Positions 1 through 9,029 of a stretch of DNA of 64,000 bases are shown in pieces. The notes beneath the pieces were generated by a model. That model worked only from the letters and a program-made list of their open reading frames with translations. It was not told the origin of the DNA and searched no databases. Position numbers and translations under genes: made by a program. Within the stretch, counting starts at the first letter, position 1. Each line of letters opens with the position of its first letter. Source of the DNA: Nitrosomonas sp. Nm51 (GTDB lineage: Bacteria > Pseudomonadota > Gammaproteobacteria > Burkholderiales > Nitrosomonadaceae); assembly GCF_900111165.1 (NCBI RefSeq), contig NZ_FOGH01000005.1, positions 1 to 64,000 on the forward strand, given 5' to 3'.

Positions 1-2
1 GG

Positions 3-62
3 AAAGCGGCTTTGAACCGGTTTATGATCGAATTCGAGGATCGACTGATTGAGTATGTTTAA
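3..62 (+). CDS. 3' end of an unidentified gene (cut by window edge)
   Basis: An open frame enters from the left edge and ends at TAA at 60-62. The visible 19 residues include NRFMIEFEDRLIEYV, an amphipathic, coding-like stretch. The next feature is a decayed insertion sequence, so this could be the end of another transposase, but 19 residues are too few to assign a family. Confidence 0.3.
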   Translation, partial: KAALNRFMIEFEDRLIEYV

Positions 63-89
63 CCCAGACAGTTACACAGTTTAATTTAC

Positions 90-648
90 AGTCCCCAGTG
101 TTTCAATATTTCGTTAGCATCAATAAGCTCGATCGGTCAGCAGATAACCGGCGTCAATTCCCTCTATCGACTCAACAGCTTGAGTGCAATCCGTGCAATC
201 CGCTGTGATGCCGCTTGTAATAAGCATTCGGACCGGCTACCATGCACATCCACGACCAAATGTAATTTTGTGTTGAGCCCCCTTTTGTGCGATTCATCGC
301 CTGATTTCCGCCTTTTTCTCCAGATGCATGTGGATGAACTTTGATGTGACCGGCATCGATCATTGGCCATTCAAAATCCGGGGCATTCACTAGCGATTCC
401 AGTAGCTTCTCCCAAATCCCTTTATCCCGCCATCGGCAGAAGCGTCGATACGTGTTCTTCCAGTCGCCATAGTCAGGCGGCAGACCACGCCAAGGTGCGC
501 CTGTACGCAAAATCCAGAATACCGCGCTGATAAATCGACGATTGTCTCTCGCAACTCCTCCCCAGCTACCAGCTCGCCCCGGCACATGCGGTTCCAATAA
601 CGGCCGAACATGGTCTGAAAAATCGTGCCGATGATAGGCTTGTTTCAT
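90..648 (-). pseudogene. Decayed IS5-family transposase (two-frame type, truncated)
   Basis: The minus strand carries the N-terminal part of an IS5-family (IS427-like) DDE transposase from the ATG at 646-648, with LLEPHVPGRAG, FISAVFWILRTGAPWRGLP and the catalytic-Asp region PMIDAGHIKVHPHASG. The continuation is spread over other frames: one reads GGSTQNYIWSWM / LNTKLHLVVDVHG, and further on a third frame reads CTQAVESIEGIDAGYLLTDRAY followed, after another shift, by DANEILKHWG. One shift could be the family's programmed frameshift, but the later ones and the abrupt loss of the C-terminal third near position 90 mark a dead copy. I saw no terminal inverted repeats. Confidence 0.85.
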
Positions 649-906
649 ATTTTTCCATATTTAATAACCACTTACAATAAAATGATACAGCTATTTCTAA
701 CTTGCGACGACACTATCTAACGATCCTGATTGTACAACACAAGTACGGCCGGCGTTTCACATCCGATTTGTGGTTATTCTCACAGCGCATCACATTGATT
801 CTCCTGTAAATTACAGACCACAAACCACCATAGCGCAATTAATCTTCAGCGCTCCAGTCACGCGCCTTGAGCTTTTTGAACATCAAATGTAAATGGAGAC
901 AGCCCG

Positions 907-3057
907 ATGACATTTAACAGCCTGGATACCCGGCAATCCAAACAACTATTATCATTACTCAAAACAAGTGTGACAAAGGTCCAATCCACTGTTTTATTAA
1001 TCAGCGTTTTGTCAGCAACCAGTACGGTTGCAGGCAGTATCAAATTTCATGATATCGCTGCCGACCCATCTTCAGGATTGAATTATGAACGTACGCCCTC
1101 ACTGGAACTGACTGAAATACTTGATACCTTTAATGCCAAAGGTGTTCTTTCATTGGTTGACGATCCATCTCTCAGCGCCCTTACCGACTCGGTCAATCGC
1201 CCCGAAGGTTCGCCGGGTATAGCCATCCTGGATTATGACGGTGACGGCGACCAAGACATATATGTCACCAATGGTCCTGGAACACCCAATAGTCTGTTTA
1301 AAAACCAGTTCAAGGAAACCGGCGAACTTACTTTTGTTGATGTAGGTATGCGCTCTGGTGCCGGCGCTATTTCGCAAGATAGCGCAGGTGTCTGTTACGG
1401 CGACATCGACAATGACGGCGATCTGGATTTATACGTACTTGGCAGAAGCGAACCTAATTTATTATTTGAGAATCAAGGTAATGGCCGTTTCGTCAATATT
1501 ACCGAAACCGCCAGAATGGGCGCAGGTAACCTGAATGCGCAGGTTTGCGCCATGGGTGATGTCAATGGCGATGGATTACTGGATATTGTTGTGGGCAATT
1601 CATACAACTTTAATTCTAATCGCGCAATGTTCGTCGAGCCTTATGCGCTGAACGAACCGGACCAGCTTTTTCTAAATCAGGGTGATAACACTTTTGCCGA
1701 TATCAGCGAATCATCGGGTATTCGCGATCTTGCTTTCCCGGCTGAATCACTTGCGCCATCTGGTGCGTCAGGTATCACATGGTCAATCGCCATGGTCGAT
1801 TACGATCAGGACGGCCATATCGACATTATCATTGCACATGATCAGGGTGCTTTCCCGCACGCGCAATTAGGCGGTCTTGACCGCGGATTCATTCATTTTC
1901 TTAAAAACGATGGCAGCGGAAATTTTACCGACGTTACCGGAGAAAAGAAAATGTTCCGCTTTGGCGCATGGATGGGGCTGGACTTTGGCGATTTTAACTG
2001 CGATGGTTTGATGGATATATTCGCGACGAATCAAGGCGATTATTTCGTACCATTTACGGGAACACCCTATCATATTGGAGAGCAAAGTTCACGCTGGCTG
2101 CTTGGCATGGCTGACGGCACATTTTCAGATCCCGGCGTGGGTGATTTGATGGCGACCCCTTTTGGCTGGGGAACAACGATAGTTGATTACGACAATGACG
2201 GCGACCAGGATATTGTATTTCATGGCGGCCTCAATATGTTTATTGCGCTCGAAGCCTCAAATCCGGGTGTTATTCTGAATAATCAGGAATGCAGCGCAAC
2301 TTTCGAATATGATTTGGCGGCTAAAAGCGATACCGACCACAGCCGCAGAGCTGTTCTTGGTGTTGCAGTCGCCGATCTTAATCAGGATGGTTTCAGCGAT
2401 ATCGTTTCGGTATCCAACTACGACACACCAGAACCCAATCCACTCATTCCCGCACCACCGGCAGGTTCGTCAGAATTTGATGCTACCGCATATATTGTAC
2501 CGACCTGGCTTCCTGGAAACGAACCGGGTCAGCTGATATTCAATCCCGGCATTCTTAAAACCAAAGGCTCGCTCTCGGTTGAAATTAACAGCGGCGGCAA
2601 TAACAATGGCTGGGCGGCTATTGCGCTTCTCGGTACCGCAGGATTAACCGATTATGGTCGCGTCAACCGTAACGGCATTGGCGCAATCGTCTCTTTTCAA
2701 CCCGAAAACGGGCTTCGTGTAATCAAGCCGTTATTAGCTGGCTCAAGCCACGCCTCGCAAAACAGTCTTGAACTGCTTTTCGGTATGGGCAAAGCAAAAA
2801 AAGGTACGGTCGACATACTCTGGCCCGGCGGTGTGCGCAATCGCTTATACGACGTCGCAACAGGTGAACGGATTTCGATACCCGAAATTCCGTGCAGTTA
2901 CGATGCGCAGTGGGAAAACCGGCGCGACTATACGAATTGTGTAAGGCAGCACCTGTTTCAGTTAAAACACAGCGGTTTGATTACCATACAGCAACTTGTA
3001 CGCCTGGACCGGAGTGCGCGGCGCGCGTATCGAGAAACGCAAAATCCGAACGACTAA
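907..3057 (+). CDS. Secreted VCBS/FG-GAP repeat protein with ASPIC/UnbV C-terminal domain
   Basis: 716 residues. A hydrophobic segment at about residues 28-43 suggests a signal peptide or anchor. At least seven DxDxDG-type loops follow (DYDGDGDQD at about 109-117, then DIDNDGDLD, DVNGDGLLD, DYDQDGHID, DFNCDGLMD, DYDNDGDQD, DLNQDGFSD), as in beta-propeller VCBS/FG-GAP proteins that bind Ca2+ in the blades. The C-terminal part (NRNGIGAIVSF, later VDILWPGGVRNR) matches the ASPIC/UnbV domain, so this is a CRTAC1-like extracellular protein. The start is supported by GGAG eight bases upstream. The next gene begins 37 bp downstream and encodes another exported protein with a terminal heme motif, so the two are probably co-transcribed. 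The biological role of this class in proteobacteria is not established; binding or display at the cell surface is inference. Confidence 0.85.
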   Translation: MTFNSLDTRQSKQLLSLLKTSVTKVQSTVLLISVLSATSTVAGSIKFHDIAADPSSGLNYERTPSLELTEILDTFNAKGVLSLVDDPSLSALTDSVNRPEGSPGIAILDYDGDGDQDIYVTNGPGTPNSLFKNQFKETGELTFVDVGMRSGAGAISQDSAGVCYGDIDNDGDLDLYVLGRSEPNLLFENQGNGRFVNITETARMGAGNLNAQVCAMGDVNGDGLLDIVVGNSYNFNSNRAMFVEPYALNEPDQLFLNQGDNTFADISESSGIRDLAFPAESLAPSGASGITWSIAMVDYDQDGHIDIIIAHDQGAFPHAQLGGLDRGFIHFLKNDGSGNFTDVTGEKKMFRFGAWMGLDFGDFNCDGLMDIFATNQGDYFVPFTGTPYHIGEQSSRWLLGMADGTFSDPGVGDLMATPFGWGTTIVDYDNDGDQDIVFHGGLNMFIALEASNPGVILNNQECSATFEYDLAAKSDTDHSRRAVLGVAVADLNQDGFSDIVSVSNYDTPEPNPLIPAPPAGSSEFDATAYIVPTWLPGNEPGQLIFNPGILKTKGSLSVEINSGGNNNGWAAIALLGTAGLTDYGRVNRNGIGAIVSFQPENGLRVIKPLLAGSSHASQNSLELLFGMGKAKKGTVDILWPGGVRNRLYDVATGERISIPEIPCSYDAQWENRRDYTNCVRQHLFQLKHSGLITIQQLVRLDRSARRAYRETQNPND

Positions 3058-3094
3058 TCCGTAACACACTTGCTTTTGTAAGGGGGTCATAGCA

Positions 3095-4138
3095 ATGGTC
3101 AGGCAAGACACGGTATCTTCATTACTTTCCGCCGCATTCGTTTTAGTTTTGTTATTAAGCATGAGTACAATTGCAATTGCTCGTAATGAAGCGACGCAAC
3201 TTGATCGTGATTTTTTCAACCACCACAACCGTCATTTCAGCTACAGGGATCCTTCAGAAACGATTCCTTCCAGGCAGCGTACAGAAGCCGCCATCGAAGC
3301 CGATAATTTTTTCTGGTTTGCTTTCAATAACGGCAGATATGATCTGATTGACCAGGTACTCAATGCACTCGTCGGCGCTTATCTGATTGACCCGGAAGAT
3401 CCGCTTACTGCCGGACACATTGGCAGCACGCACCTCTGGCGTTTGTCGGAACAATCCAGACTGGACGATATTCCACCGACAATTACCGATAGCGTCATCA
3501 TTGCACGGAAATATCTGCGAAGAAGCGTCGATTTATTTCCTAACGCAATTTTTTTAGGGCAACTCGGCGGCTTGACCATCCTTGAAGGGCAAACGGATTT
3601 CAACGATGCACGCACAAAAGATGGTTTCAAAGTACTCACACAATCCATTCTGGACTGGCCTGAGTTCAATCTGCTCACACCCGGTTTTTTATTCAGCCGC
3701 ATATTTCCACCCGGGAATCAAATCTATAAACAATCCCTGGAGATGCAATGGCAGAACTACGAACTTTGTGTTGGCGAAAAAATTAATCGCGACGACCCTG
3801 ATTTTACGCCTTTTTTGACACGAGAAACGCTTGAAGGAAGAAAAAGGGTTTGCTGGAACAGCGATAAAGCCCCGCACAATCTAGAAGGCTTTTTTATGAA
3901 TATGGGCGATATGCTGGTTAAAGCCGGTGACTGGAATACTGCACAAAAAATTTATGCTAATGCGCGCGTGATTCCGGGTTATTCTACATGGAAATATCGA
4001 AGTGAACTTGAAGAGCGGATCATAAACGCGCCACTTAATGTCAGTCGTTTTAACGCAGCCCCGGATGGTTCAACGGGCGCATATAAACCCGTCTTGTCCG
4101 CGGAATCTTATTCTTGTGCGGTTTGTCATCAAAAATGA
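3095..4138 (+). CDS. Exported protein of unknown family ending in a CXXCH heme c motif
   Basis: 347 residues with an N-terminal signal segment (hydrophobic about 9-29, cleavage near AIA-RNE). The body is mostly helical and looks like degenerate TPR-type repeats (for example GDMLVKAGDWNTAQKIYANA at about 271-290). The last seven residues are CAVCHQK: a CXXCH heme-attachment motif (Cys341, Cys344, His345) sits at the extreme C-terminus with almost nothing after it, which is unusual for a c-type cytochrome. A GGGGGT Shine-Dalgarno precedes the ATG. It follows the VCBS/ASPIC gene closely and is followed by a hairpin terminator, so the pair forms a likely two-gene unit. Export and heme attachment are inferred; no family name was recognised. 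Confidence 0.75.
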   Translation: MVRQDTVSSLLSAAFVLVLLLSMSTIAIARNEATQLDRDFFNHHNRHFSYRDPSETIPSRQRTEAAIEADNFFWFAFNNGRYDLIDQVLNALVGAYLIDPEDPLTAGHIGSTHLWRLSEQSRLDDIPPTITDSVIIARKYLRRSVDLFPNAIFLGQLGGLTILEGQTDFNDARTKDGFKVLTQSILDWPEFNLLTPGFLFSRIFPPGNQIYKQSLEMQWQNYELCVGEKINRDDPDFTPFLTRETLEGRKRVCWNSDKAPHNLEGFFMNMGDMLVKAGDWNTAQKIYANARVIPGYSTWKYRSELEERIINAPLNVSRFNAAPDGSTGAYKPVLSAESYSCAVCHQK

Positions 4139-4148
4139 AGACGAACCG

Positions 4149-4170
4149 GCCACCGGCTCAAACCGGTGGC
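4149..4170 (+). terminator. Hairpin after the VCBS/heme-tail gene pair
   Basis: A perfect 8-bp stem (GCCACCGG / CCGGTGGC, loop CTCAAA) starts 11 bases after the stop of the heme-tail gene. The tract after it is only moderately T-rich, so a factor-independent terminator is likely but not certain. Confidence 0.6.
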
Positions 4171-4180
4171 TTCCAATGCA

Positions 4181-4705
4181 TTATGCATTTTCTTCATGCC
4201 TGAAATCTCCGGCTGGATGGTGTAAAATGCGTGCACCCCTTTTCCCTTGATAAATACCGCCATAGTAATTCCTGACTGAAGTTTCCCGCTTTTTCCTATG
4301 CGACCATCCGTAACAATGCGCTGATGAATGAATTTTGTGGGGGTTGCCGGGTTTAGGGCAAAAGCTAACAAAATCTTTATCGAGCGCGACCCGAGTAATC
4401 AACTTTCTGACATCGGAAAAAGCGAAATGCGCTCGATTGCTAACAGCGTAACAACGCTGCGGTGTTTTTTCAAGGTGATCGGCGTATATCCAGGTTATGG
4501 TGGCAGCCATCATGCAGAAGTTGAGATGATTGGTAACGGAATGACAGTTTCTGGCTTGGCTTTTAGCGCTACCGATTTCCTGTTTGATTTCCTTGAAACC
4601 AGCTTCTATTTTCCAGCGTGCGCCGTAGTACTCGATGATCTGCTCGACGGAGAGATCCAGGTCGGTGGTAAAGAGCGCAACCCATTGTGATTTTCGGTAG
4701 ACCCA
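4181..4705 (-). pseudogene. C-terminal remnant of an IS4-type transposase
   Basis: The minus-strand frame carries the last part of a DDE transposase: SQWVALFTTDLDLSVEQII, then YYGARWKIEAGFKEIKQEIG, where the Glu of GFKEIKQ is the usual third catalytic acid of IS4-like enzymes. The catalytic Asp part is absent: near 4705 the frame runs into antisense sequence of the neighbouring transposase fragment. This is a truncated element whose 5' end was lost at the junction with the following feature. Confidence 0.75.
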
Positions 4706-5350
4706 ATGCCGAGTATTCCTGCCAGGAATGGCCGTGGCAGGCAACCGAAACACCTGAAAGCACAATCTGAGGCGATACGTGTTGATCAATGGGCATCTGA
4801 GCAGCCGGATACTGTATGGCGGCGCATTAAACTGCGCGAGGGCGAGAAAGGTATGCTGGAAGCGGAATATCTTCATGCGTTTGTATGGGCATGGGATGGC
4901 AGCGAGAAACAGGCGCATCGCTGGCACTTGCTGGCCAGGCGGGAGGTCGGCGCTAGCGAAATATCACATTATTGCTTATCCAACGCGTCACTTGAAACGC
5001 CGTTACAAGAACTGGCGCAAGTACAGGCACAGCGTTTCTTCATTGAGCACAGCTTTCATGAGGCGAAAAGCGAATGCGGCATGGCCGATTATCAAGTACG
5101 CCGGTGGGATGCATGGCATCATCACATGGCGCTGGTCATGCTGGCAACGCTATTCTTGGTCAAGCAAAGGATGCTTGGGCGCAAACGATGGCCGATGTTA
5201 TCCTTCAATGACCTGGTGACCGCATTAGCGCACATGCTGCCGCAAAGACAACTTACCACCGAGGATCTGGCTGATATTATTCATAAGCGGCACCGGCGAC
5301 GGCTCAGCGCTAAAAAGTCTTCTGCCAGACGGAAAGTGGCTTTTGAGTAA
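4706..5350 (+). pseudogene. C-terminal remnant of an IS701/IS4-type transposase
   Basis: The frame lacks the N-terminal half of a transposase and keeps ARNGRGRQPKHL, LEAEYLHAFVWAW, then FFIEHSFHEAKSECGMADYQ, the Glu-containing region typical of IS701-like DDE transposases, and a basic tail. The ATG at 4706 is simply the first Met inside the truncated frame. It abuts, in opposite orientation, the remnant ending near 4705; each destroyed the other or both are leftovers of nested insertions. Confidence 0.75.
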
Positions 5351-5394
5351 TCTGACAAAGTAGAATTAGTAAGTCACCAGTTGGAAAAGATGGG

Positions 5395-6711
5395 CTAAGT
5401 GGCCTGAACGTCATTCAACCCAGCTGCCGCGACTATCGCCAGGGCTGCCATTGATGTGAATATCGCCAGCACAACGCCGATGCCGAGCCACTGCGCGATG
5501 ACGCCGAAGACGCCGCCTGCGAGTAGGACCAGGCCGACTATCGAATTGCTGAGCGCGGTGTACGTTGCGCGGTTGTCGCGGTCCGCCATATCGACGACGT
5601 GCACTGATCGCCCGAGTCGCACGCCTTGGTGCGCGATCATAAGTACGAAAAGCAACGCCGGCAATAATGACGACTCTTCCAGCATGGTCGGCATTATCAG
5701 TGCAGCGAAAGCAGCAGCTGCGTTCCCTAGCGCGGCGAGTGTCGCCGCGAGTATCAGCACGAGACGACTCGACCTGTCGGAGAACCGCCCCCAGATGTAG
5801 GTGCTGCACAGGCTCGCCGCAGACGCCGCAATCATGAAGGTGCCCAGCGTGCCGAGCCCACTGGCTGCGCTATCGCCGCTGAGTGCGATGTAAAACGGTG
5901 GCGCCAGCGCTGTCGACAGCAGTAATGTACGCGTCACGATGAGGCGGCGCAGCTGTGCATCGCTGCGCAGCAAACCGAGCTGCGCAATGACCGCGGCCAG
6001 ACCATTGATGTCGCCTGTGGTTGCGCCGGGCTCTTCTCGAATCAATCCGAAGACGAACGCAGCCAACAACCAACAGATTCCTCCGAGCACGACCATGCCG
6101 GCGACGACCGGTATCGTGAGCGGAATCCAGCCGATTGAATAACTGATCGCCAATAGCAGCGTCGCTATGGCCGCAATGGTGCCCGCCGTGCCGCTGATCG
6201 AGCCACGGCGGCCCTTGTCCACGGTTTTGCCGAGCAAGTCCTTGAAGCTTATCGAACACAAGCTGCGGCCAAGAGCGAATATCGCGATCAGCGTGATTGC
6301 AACGATGCCGACGAGGGCACCGGAAAACATTTGTGCAAACCACCCCATCAGGCCGAAGCCGATGATCGCGACGCCCTGTACGATACAGCCGAACACATAA
6401 ACGGTTCTGCGAATGGCGAGCCGCCGAATACGCGCCGAAATTACCAGTTGCGGCAGCATCGCCAGCGATTCGCGTACCGGGACCAGCAGGCCGAGCGCCC
6501 AAGCTGGCGTGCCGATGGCGTCGAGTAACCAGGCGAGCACGAGCTTGGGATCGGCCAAGCCCTCTCCGACTCTCGTCAGACTCAGCGATACGACGTTCAC
6601 GCCGTAGTTGTGCGGCTGCGCTCGGCACGCGGATTCGGGTAGATCGCGGCACACCTGCGCCAATGAGTCATCGTCGACGAGCAGTGCATGCAGGCGGGCG
6701 AAACCAGTCAT
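5395..6711 (-). CDS. MFS transporter, coupled to the baeRF gene
   Basis: 438 residues with about 11-12 hydrophobic segments and the Major Facilitator layout: a first half from about residue 75, a cytoplasmic loop after LIREEPGATTGD, and a second half starting near RRLIVTRTLLL. The loop motif YIWGRFSDRSSR is an MFS loop-2-like G-R-x-SDR motif. The first about 65 residues are soluble and unusual for MFS. Its ATG overlaps the stop of the preceding baeRF gene by one base (TGATG), so translation is coupled. Substrate is unknown. GC content and codon use are clearly richer in G/C than the surrounding genes, and the block is bracketed by transposase debris, suggesting acquisition by transfer. Confidence 0.8.
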   Translation of the reverse strand: MTGFARLHALLVDDDSLAQVCRDLPESACRAQPHNYGVNVVSLSLTRVGEGLADPKLVLAWLLDAIGTPAWALGLLVPVRESLAMLPQLVISARIRRLAIRRTVYVFGCIVQGVAIIGFGLMGWFAQMFSGALVGIVAITLIAIFALGRSLCSISFKDLLGKTVDKGRRGSISGTAGTIAAIATLLLAISYSIGWIPLTIPVVAGMVVLGGICWLLAAFVFGLIREEPGATTGDINGLAAVIAQLGLLRSDAQLRRLIVTRTLLLSTALAPPFYIALSGDSAASGLGTLGTFMIAASAASLCSTYIWGRFSDRSSRLVLILAATLAALGNAAAAFAALIMPTMLEESSLLPALLFVLMIAHQGVRLGRSVHVVDMADRDNRATYTALSNSIVGLVLLAGGVFGVIAQWLGIGVVLAIFTSMAALAIVAAAGLNDVQAT

Positions 6712-7901
6712 CAGTAGCGGTAGATTGCGGCAGCACCAGAGGTTGTCGGCATGCGGTCGCTGGGGACGACGATGACTTCGCCACCTTTCTTCAGAACGAT
6801 TTCGCCCAGATCGTCGAACACGTCATCGATTTCCGGATGGGCCAGATCCGCGATCGTGATCTCGCCGCTGCTAGACTCGATATGACCAGACAGCAGTCGG
6901 TCAGCCTCGATCAGGAGCGTCTCTATCCGCCCGGCAATCGCTGCTTCGGCAATGCTATGTAGGTCGTCGGCGCCGCGGCCGTTCGAGGCAGCAGCGCCGA
7001 ACGATTCGACCAATCCGGCCAGTCGCTGCAAGTAATGCGGCAGTACGACTTGCCAAGCGCGTTCGCGCAACGCATCCATTGACAGCGCATCCGGATGGAC
7101 ATCGATTGCTTCATCCATCAACGACGGATTGGCGCTGACGGCGCGAAACAAATGATGGTGCTGCGGCAGTGCCGCCAGGATCAAACGTTGCCCCGACGGT
7201 TGTGAACAGTGCTTCAGTACCGCCGCGTCAACAGCGCGGAAGAACTGTTCGGTATCGCGGTCCTCGATATCCTGTCTGACGTCGGTGCCGTGGCGGGTTA
7301 CGGTGGCGGCGGCGTGGGGCACGCCGCCGCCCTGTTGGGTCACTGCAGCTACGCCGTTCGGTCCGTGAGTGCGGTGAGCGCCTTCCCGGTCGTCGGGGGT
7401 CTTGCCCAACAATTCAACGGCGGTCTGCGGCACGTCGGCGATCGGGGATAATTCATCCAGCACGTCGCGGTTGCCCTCGAATACCTTAAACGCTTGCCGA
7501 TTCAAACCGAGAATCTGGTAACGGTCGGCCGATTGCACGATGCGCATCAGCGGCTTAGCATGAAAGCTGTCGGCGACGATAGCCAGTTCGGCAACCGGCC
7601 GTTGCAACCGGTAGACTCGAAAGAAATCCGTTGCGCCCAGAACGGCGAGCCCATCGCCGGTTTTATTCCAGAAATTGCGATCTTCGGCGAGCGCTTCGAA
7701 CGGGTGCAGCAGCGCCTGTAAGTCGCACGCCGGATATTTCGCGCGCAGCGATACGGCCAATCGCTTGACGAGGTTGCGGAAGCGAACCGGGTCCTGCTCG
7801 TTGTCGGGGTGATGCCTATGGGTCGGCTGATAGAGCGACAGGCACGGCGCCTCGCGCTCTGCCAGCAACGTAGCGGGATAATCGTGTGCCAGTGAATGCA
7901 T
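6711..7901 (-). CDS. baeRF-family protein (bacterial archaeo-eukaryotic release factor-like)
   Basis: 396 residues, soluble. The start (LSLYQPTHRHHPDNEQDPVR), the central release-factor-like region (SQPSGQRLILAALPQHHHLF; LRERAWQVVLPHYLQRL) and the end (VPSDRMPTTSGAAAIYRY) match the baeRF family-3 type proteins, relatives of eRF1 domains 2 and 3 found in bacteria. These are proposed to act at ribosomes, perhaps in rescue, hibernation or antibiotic response; none of that is shown here. A GGAGGA Shine-Dalgarno lies just before the ATG. The stop overlaps the ATG of the MFS transporter by one base, giving a two-gene operon of a predicted ribosome factor and an exporter-like protein. Confidence 0.75.
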   Translation of the reverse strand: MHSLAHDYPATLLAEREAPCLSLYQPTHRHHPDNEQDPVRFRNLVKRLAVSLRAKYPACDLQALLHPFEALAEDRNFWNKTGDGLAVLGATDFFRVYRLQRPVAELAIVADSFHAKPLMRIVQSADRYQILGLNRQAFKVFEGNRDVLDELSPIADVPQTAVELLGKTPDDREGAHRTHGPNGVAAVTQQGGGVPHAAATVTRHGTDVRQDIEDRDTEQFFRAVDAAVLKHCSQPSGQRLILAALPQHHHLFRAVSANPSLMDEAIDVHPDALSMDALRERAWQVVLPHYLQRLAGLVESFGAAASNGRGADDLHSIAEAAIAGRIETLLIEADRLLSGHIESSSGEITIADLAHPEIDDVFDDLGEIVLKKGGEVIVVPSDRMPTTSGAAAIYRY

Positions 7902-7978
7902 GATTCCTCCAAAGGTTGTCAGCCGCGCAGAGGTTGCGGGCTTCGTTAGATAATAGACGGGCGCTTAATAGCCCCGGA

Positions 7979-8205
7979 TCAGCCCCTCTGAGCCAGATCG
8001 TCGGCTAGATGTCCTCGATCCTTGAGATGCATCGTCTTGCCGTCGGCGCCTAGCGGATCACGCGTCAGGTTGCACATTACCGTGCTTGCCAGCACGCAGA
8101 CGACGAACAATTGCAGCAAAGCCAAATAACTCGCCTTAACCTAGAGGTGAACGCAACCCTCGCAGTTGCGATTGCCCGACAGCACCGAGTATAGCAGAGT
8201 AAGCG
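7979..8205 (-). pseudogene. Decayed aconitase fragment
   Basis: The minus strand reads SVLSGNRNCEGCVHL, a stop codon, then VKASYLA and a segment like FVVCVLASTV, followed by NLTRDPLGADGKTMHLKD and a stop at 7979-7981. This lines up with the aconitase stretch commonly written as AVLSGNRNFEGRVHP - VKASYLASPPLVVAYALAG - DLTRDPLGxDxxGxxVxLRDIWP. The internal stop, substitutions of core residues and lack of everything before and after show a relic. It lies upstream of the baeRF gene in the same orientation. Confidence 0.7.
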
Positions 8206-8450
8206 CCCTTCTCGTCCAACTGAAATGTACTCAACCCACATCAATCTGTCAATTACACTGAGAAAAAACCAGAAAATCACACATTTTCAACTCAATCAAC
8301 ACTAAAAATCAAGAATTTCACCCGCTCAACCAGGGCAAATTTGCTCTAACCCTGAGAGCTAATAGGGACGTGCGCATTTAACTAAAGCTGAACATAACCA
8401 ACGAATATTGATATAAAGGAGCCTCAACAAAACCCGATTGAAATCAGCTT
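8206..8450. other. AT-rich intergenic stretch
   Basis: No gene seen. It is much more AT-rich than the baeRF/MFS block on its left, marking a compositional boundary between the aconitase relic and the DruA-like fragment. A GGAG is present shortly before the latter. Confidence 0.5.
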
Positions 8451-8702
8451 TTGCAGCTTAAAGAAATCGTCGTTCGTCCTGTTACTCAGCAGGAACAGGC
8501 AGACTATCATAAACTTATGCAGCGTCATCATTACCTTGGGTCTGTCCGCCCAGTTGGCGAAACACTGCATTATGTTGCCACCTGGCGTACGCAATGGATT
8601 GCGTTGCTCGGTTTTTCATCGGCAGCCTTAAAGGATGATGCTTGGAGTACACTGTTCTTCCTTTTTGGCAAGGCGCAACGAGGCGTGATAGCGCGCTGTT
8701 GA
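8451..8702 (+). pseudogene. N-terminal fragment of a DUF4338/DruA-like protein
   Basis: From a TTG at 8451 the frame reads LKEIVVRPVTQQEQADYHKL and later HHYLGSVRPVGETLHYVATW, which is the typical beginning of DUF4338 proteins (many databases label them Druantia DruA; most lie next to transposons). After about residue 61 (FSSAALK) the match ends and unrelated residues run to a stop at 8700-8702; a full protein is several hundred residues. It is therefore a truncated remnant, not a functional defence gene. Confidence 0.65.
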
Positions 8703-9029
8703 AACGAATTGCACGCAGCAAAAAAGGAAAAACGGTGTGCTTAAAGCATCACAGCGTGACCACCCTTCTGGTGAGCAGCATATAAAGAACTATTGGTTTT
8801 ATTTCACAAGACTGGCCATAGTTGTAGCGGTCAACTGTGTCGCGTCAACTGAGGATTTCAGGTTTATACGATGGCGCGAGGCCGTGACGGTTTTTCAACA
8901 GCCGAAGTAACAACCGCAGACCGGCCTGGCGCCGATCGGCGGGCGCACCCCCGGAAACACCATGAACGAAGACGGGGCGTCCAAGCCGCCAGGCTGATAT
9001 CGCCCGGATTGGCTATACCCTGTCATTAT
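8703..9029. other. Intergenic stretch with unassigned debris
   Basis: A short plus-strand frame just after the DruA fragment reads LLKRIARSKKGKTVC and then stops; it looks coding-like but I cannot place it. The rest becomes GC-rich near 8880-9000, with no recognisable product in any frame. Probably relics of the same insertion events. Confidence 0.35.

Noticed and set aside
4706-4927. Upstream extension of the minus-strand IS4 remnant
   Set aside because: This part is antisense to the plus-strand transposase fragment, whose protein sequence matches a family; the extension does not.
5870-6652. Long alternative frame inside the MFS gene (about 260 codons)
   Set aside because: It is an Arg-rich shadow typical of GC-rich genes, without membrane segments or a known domain.
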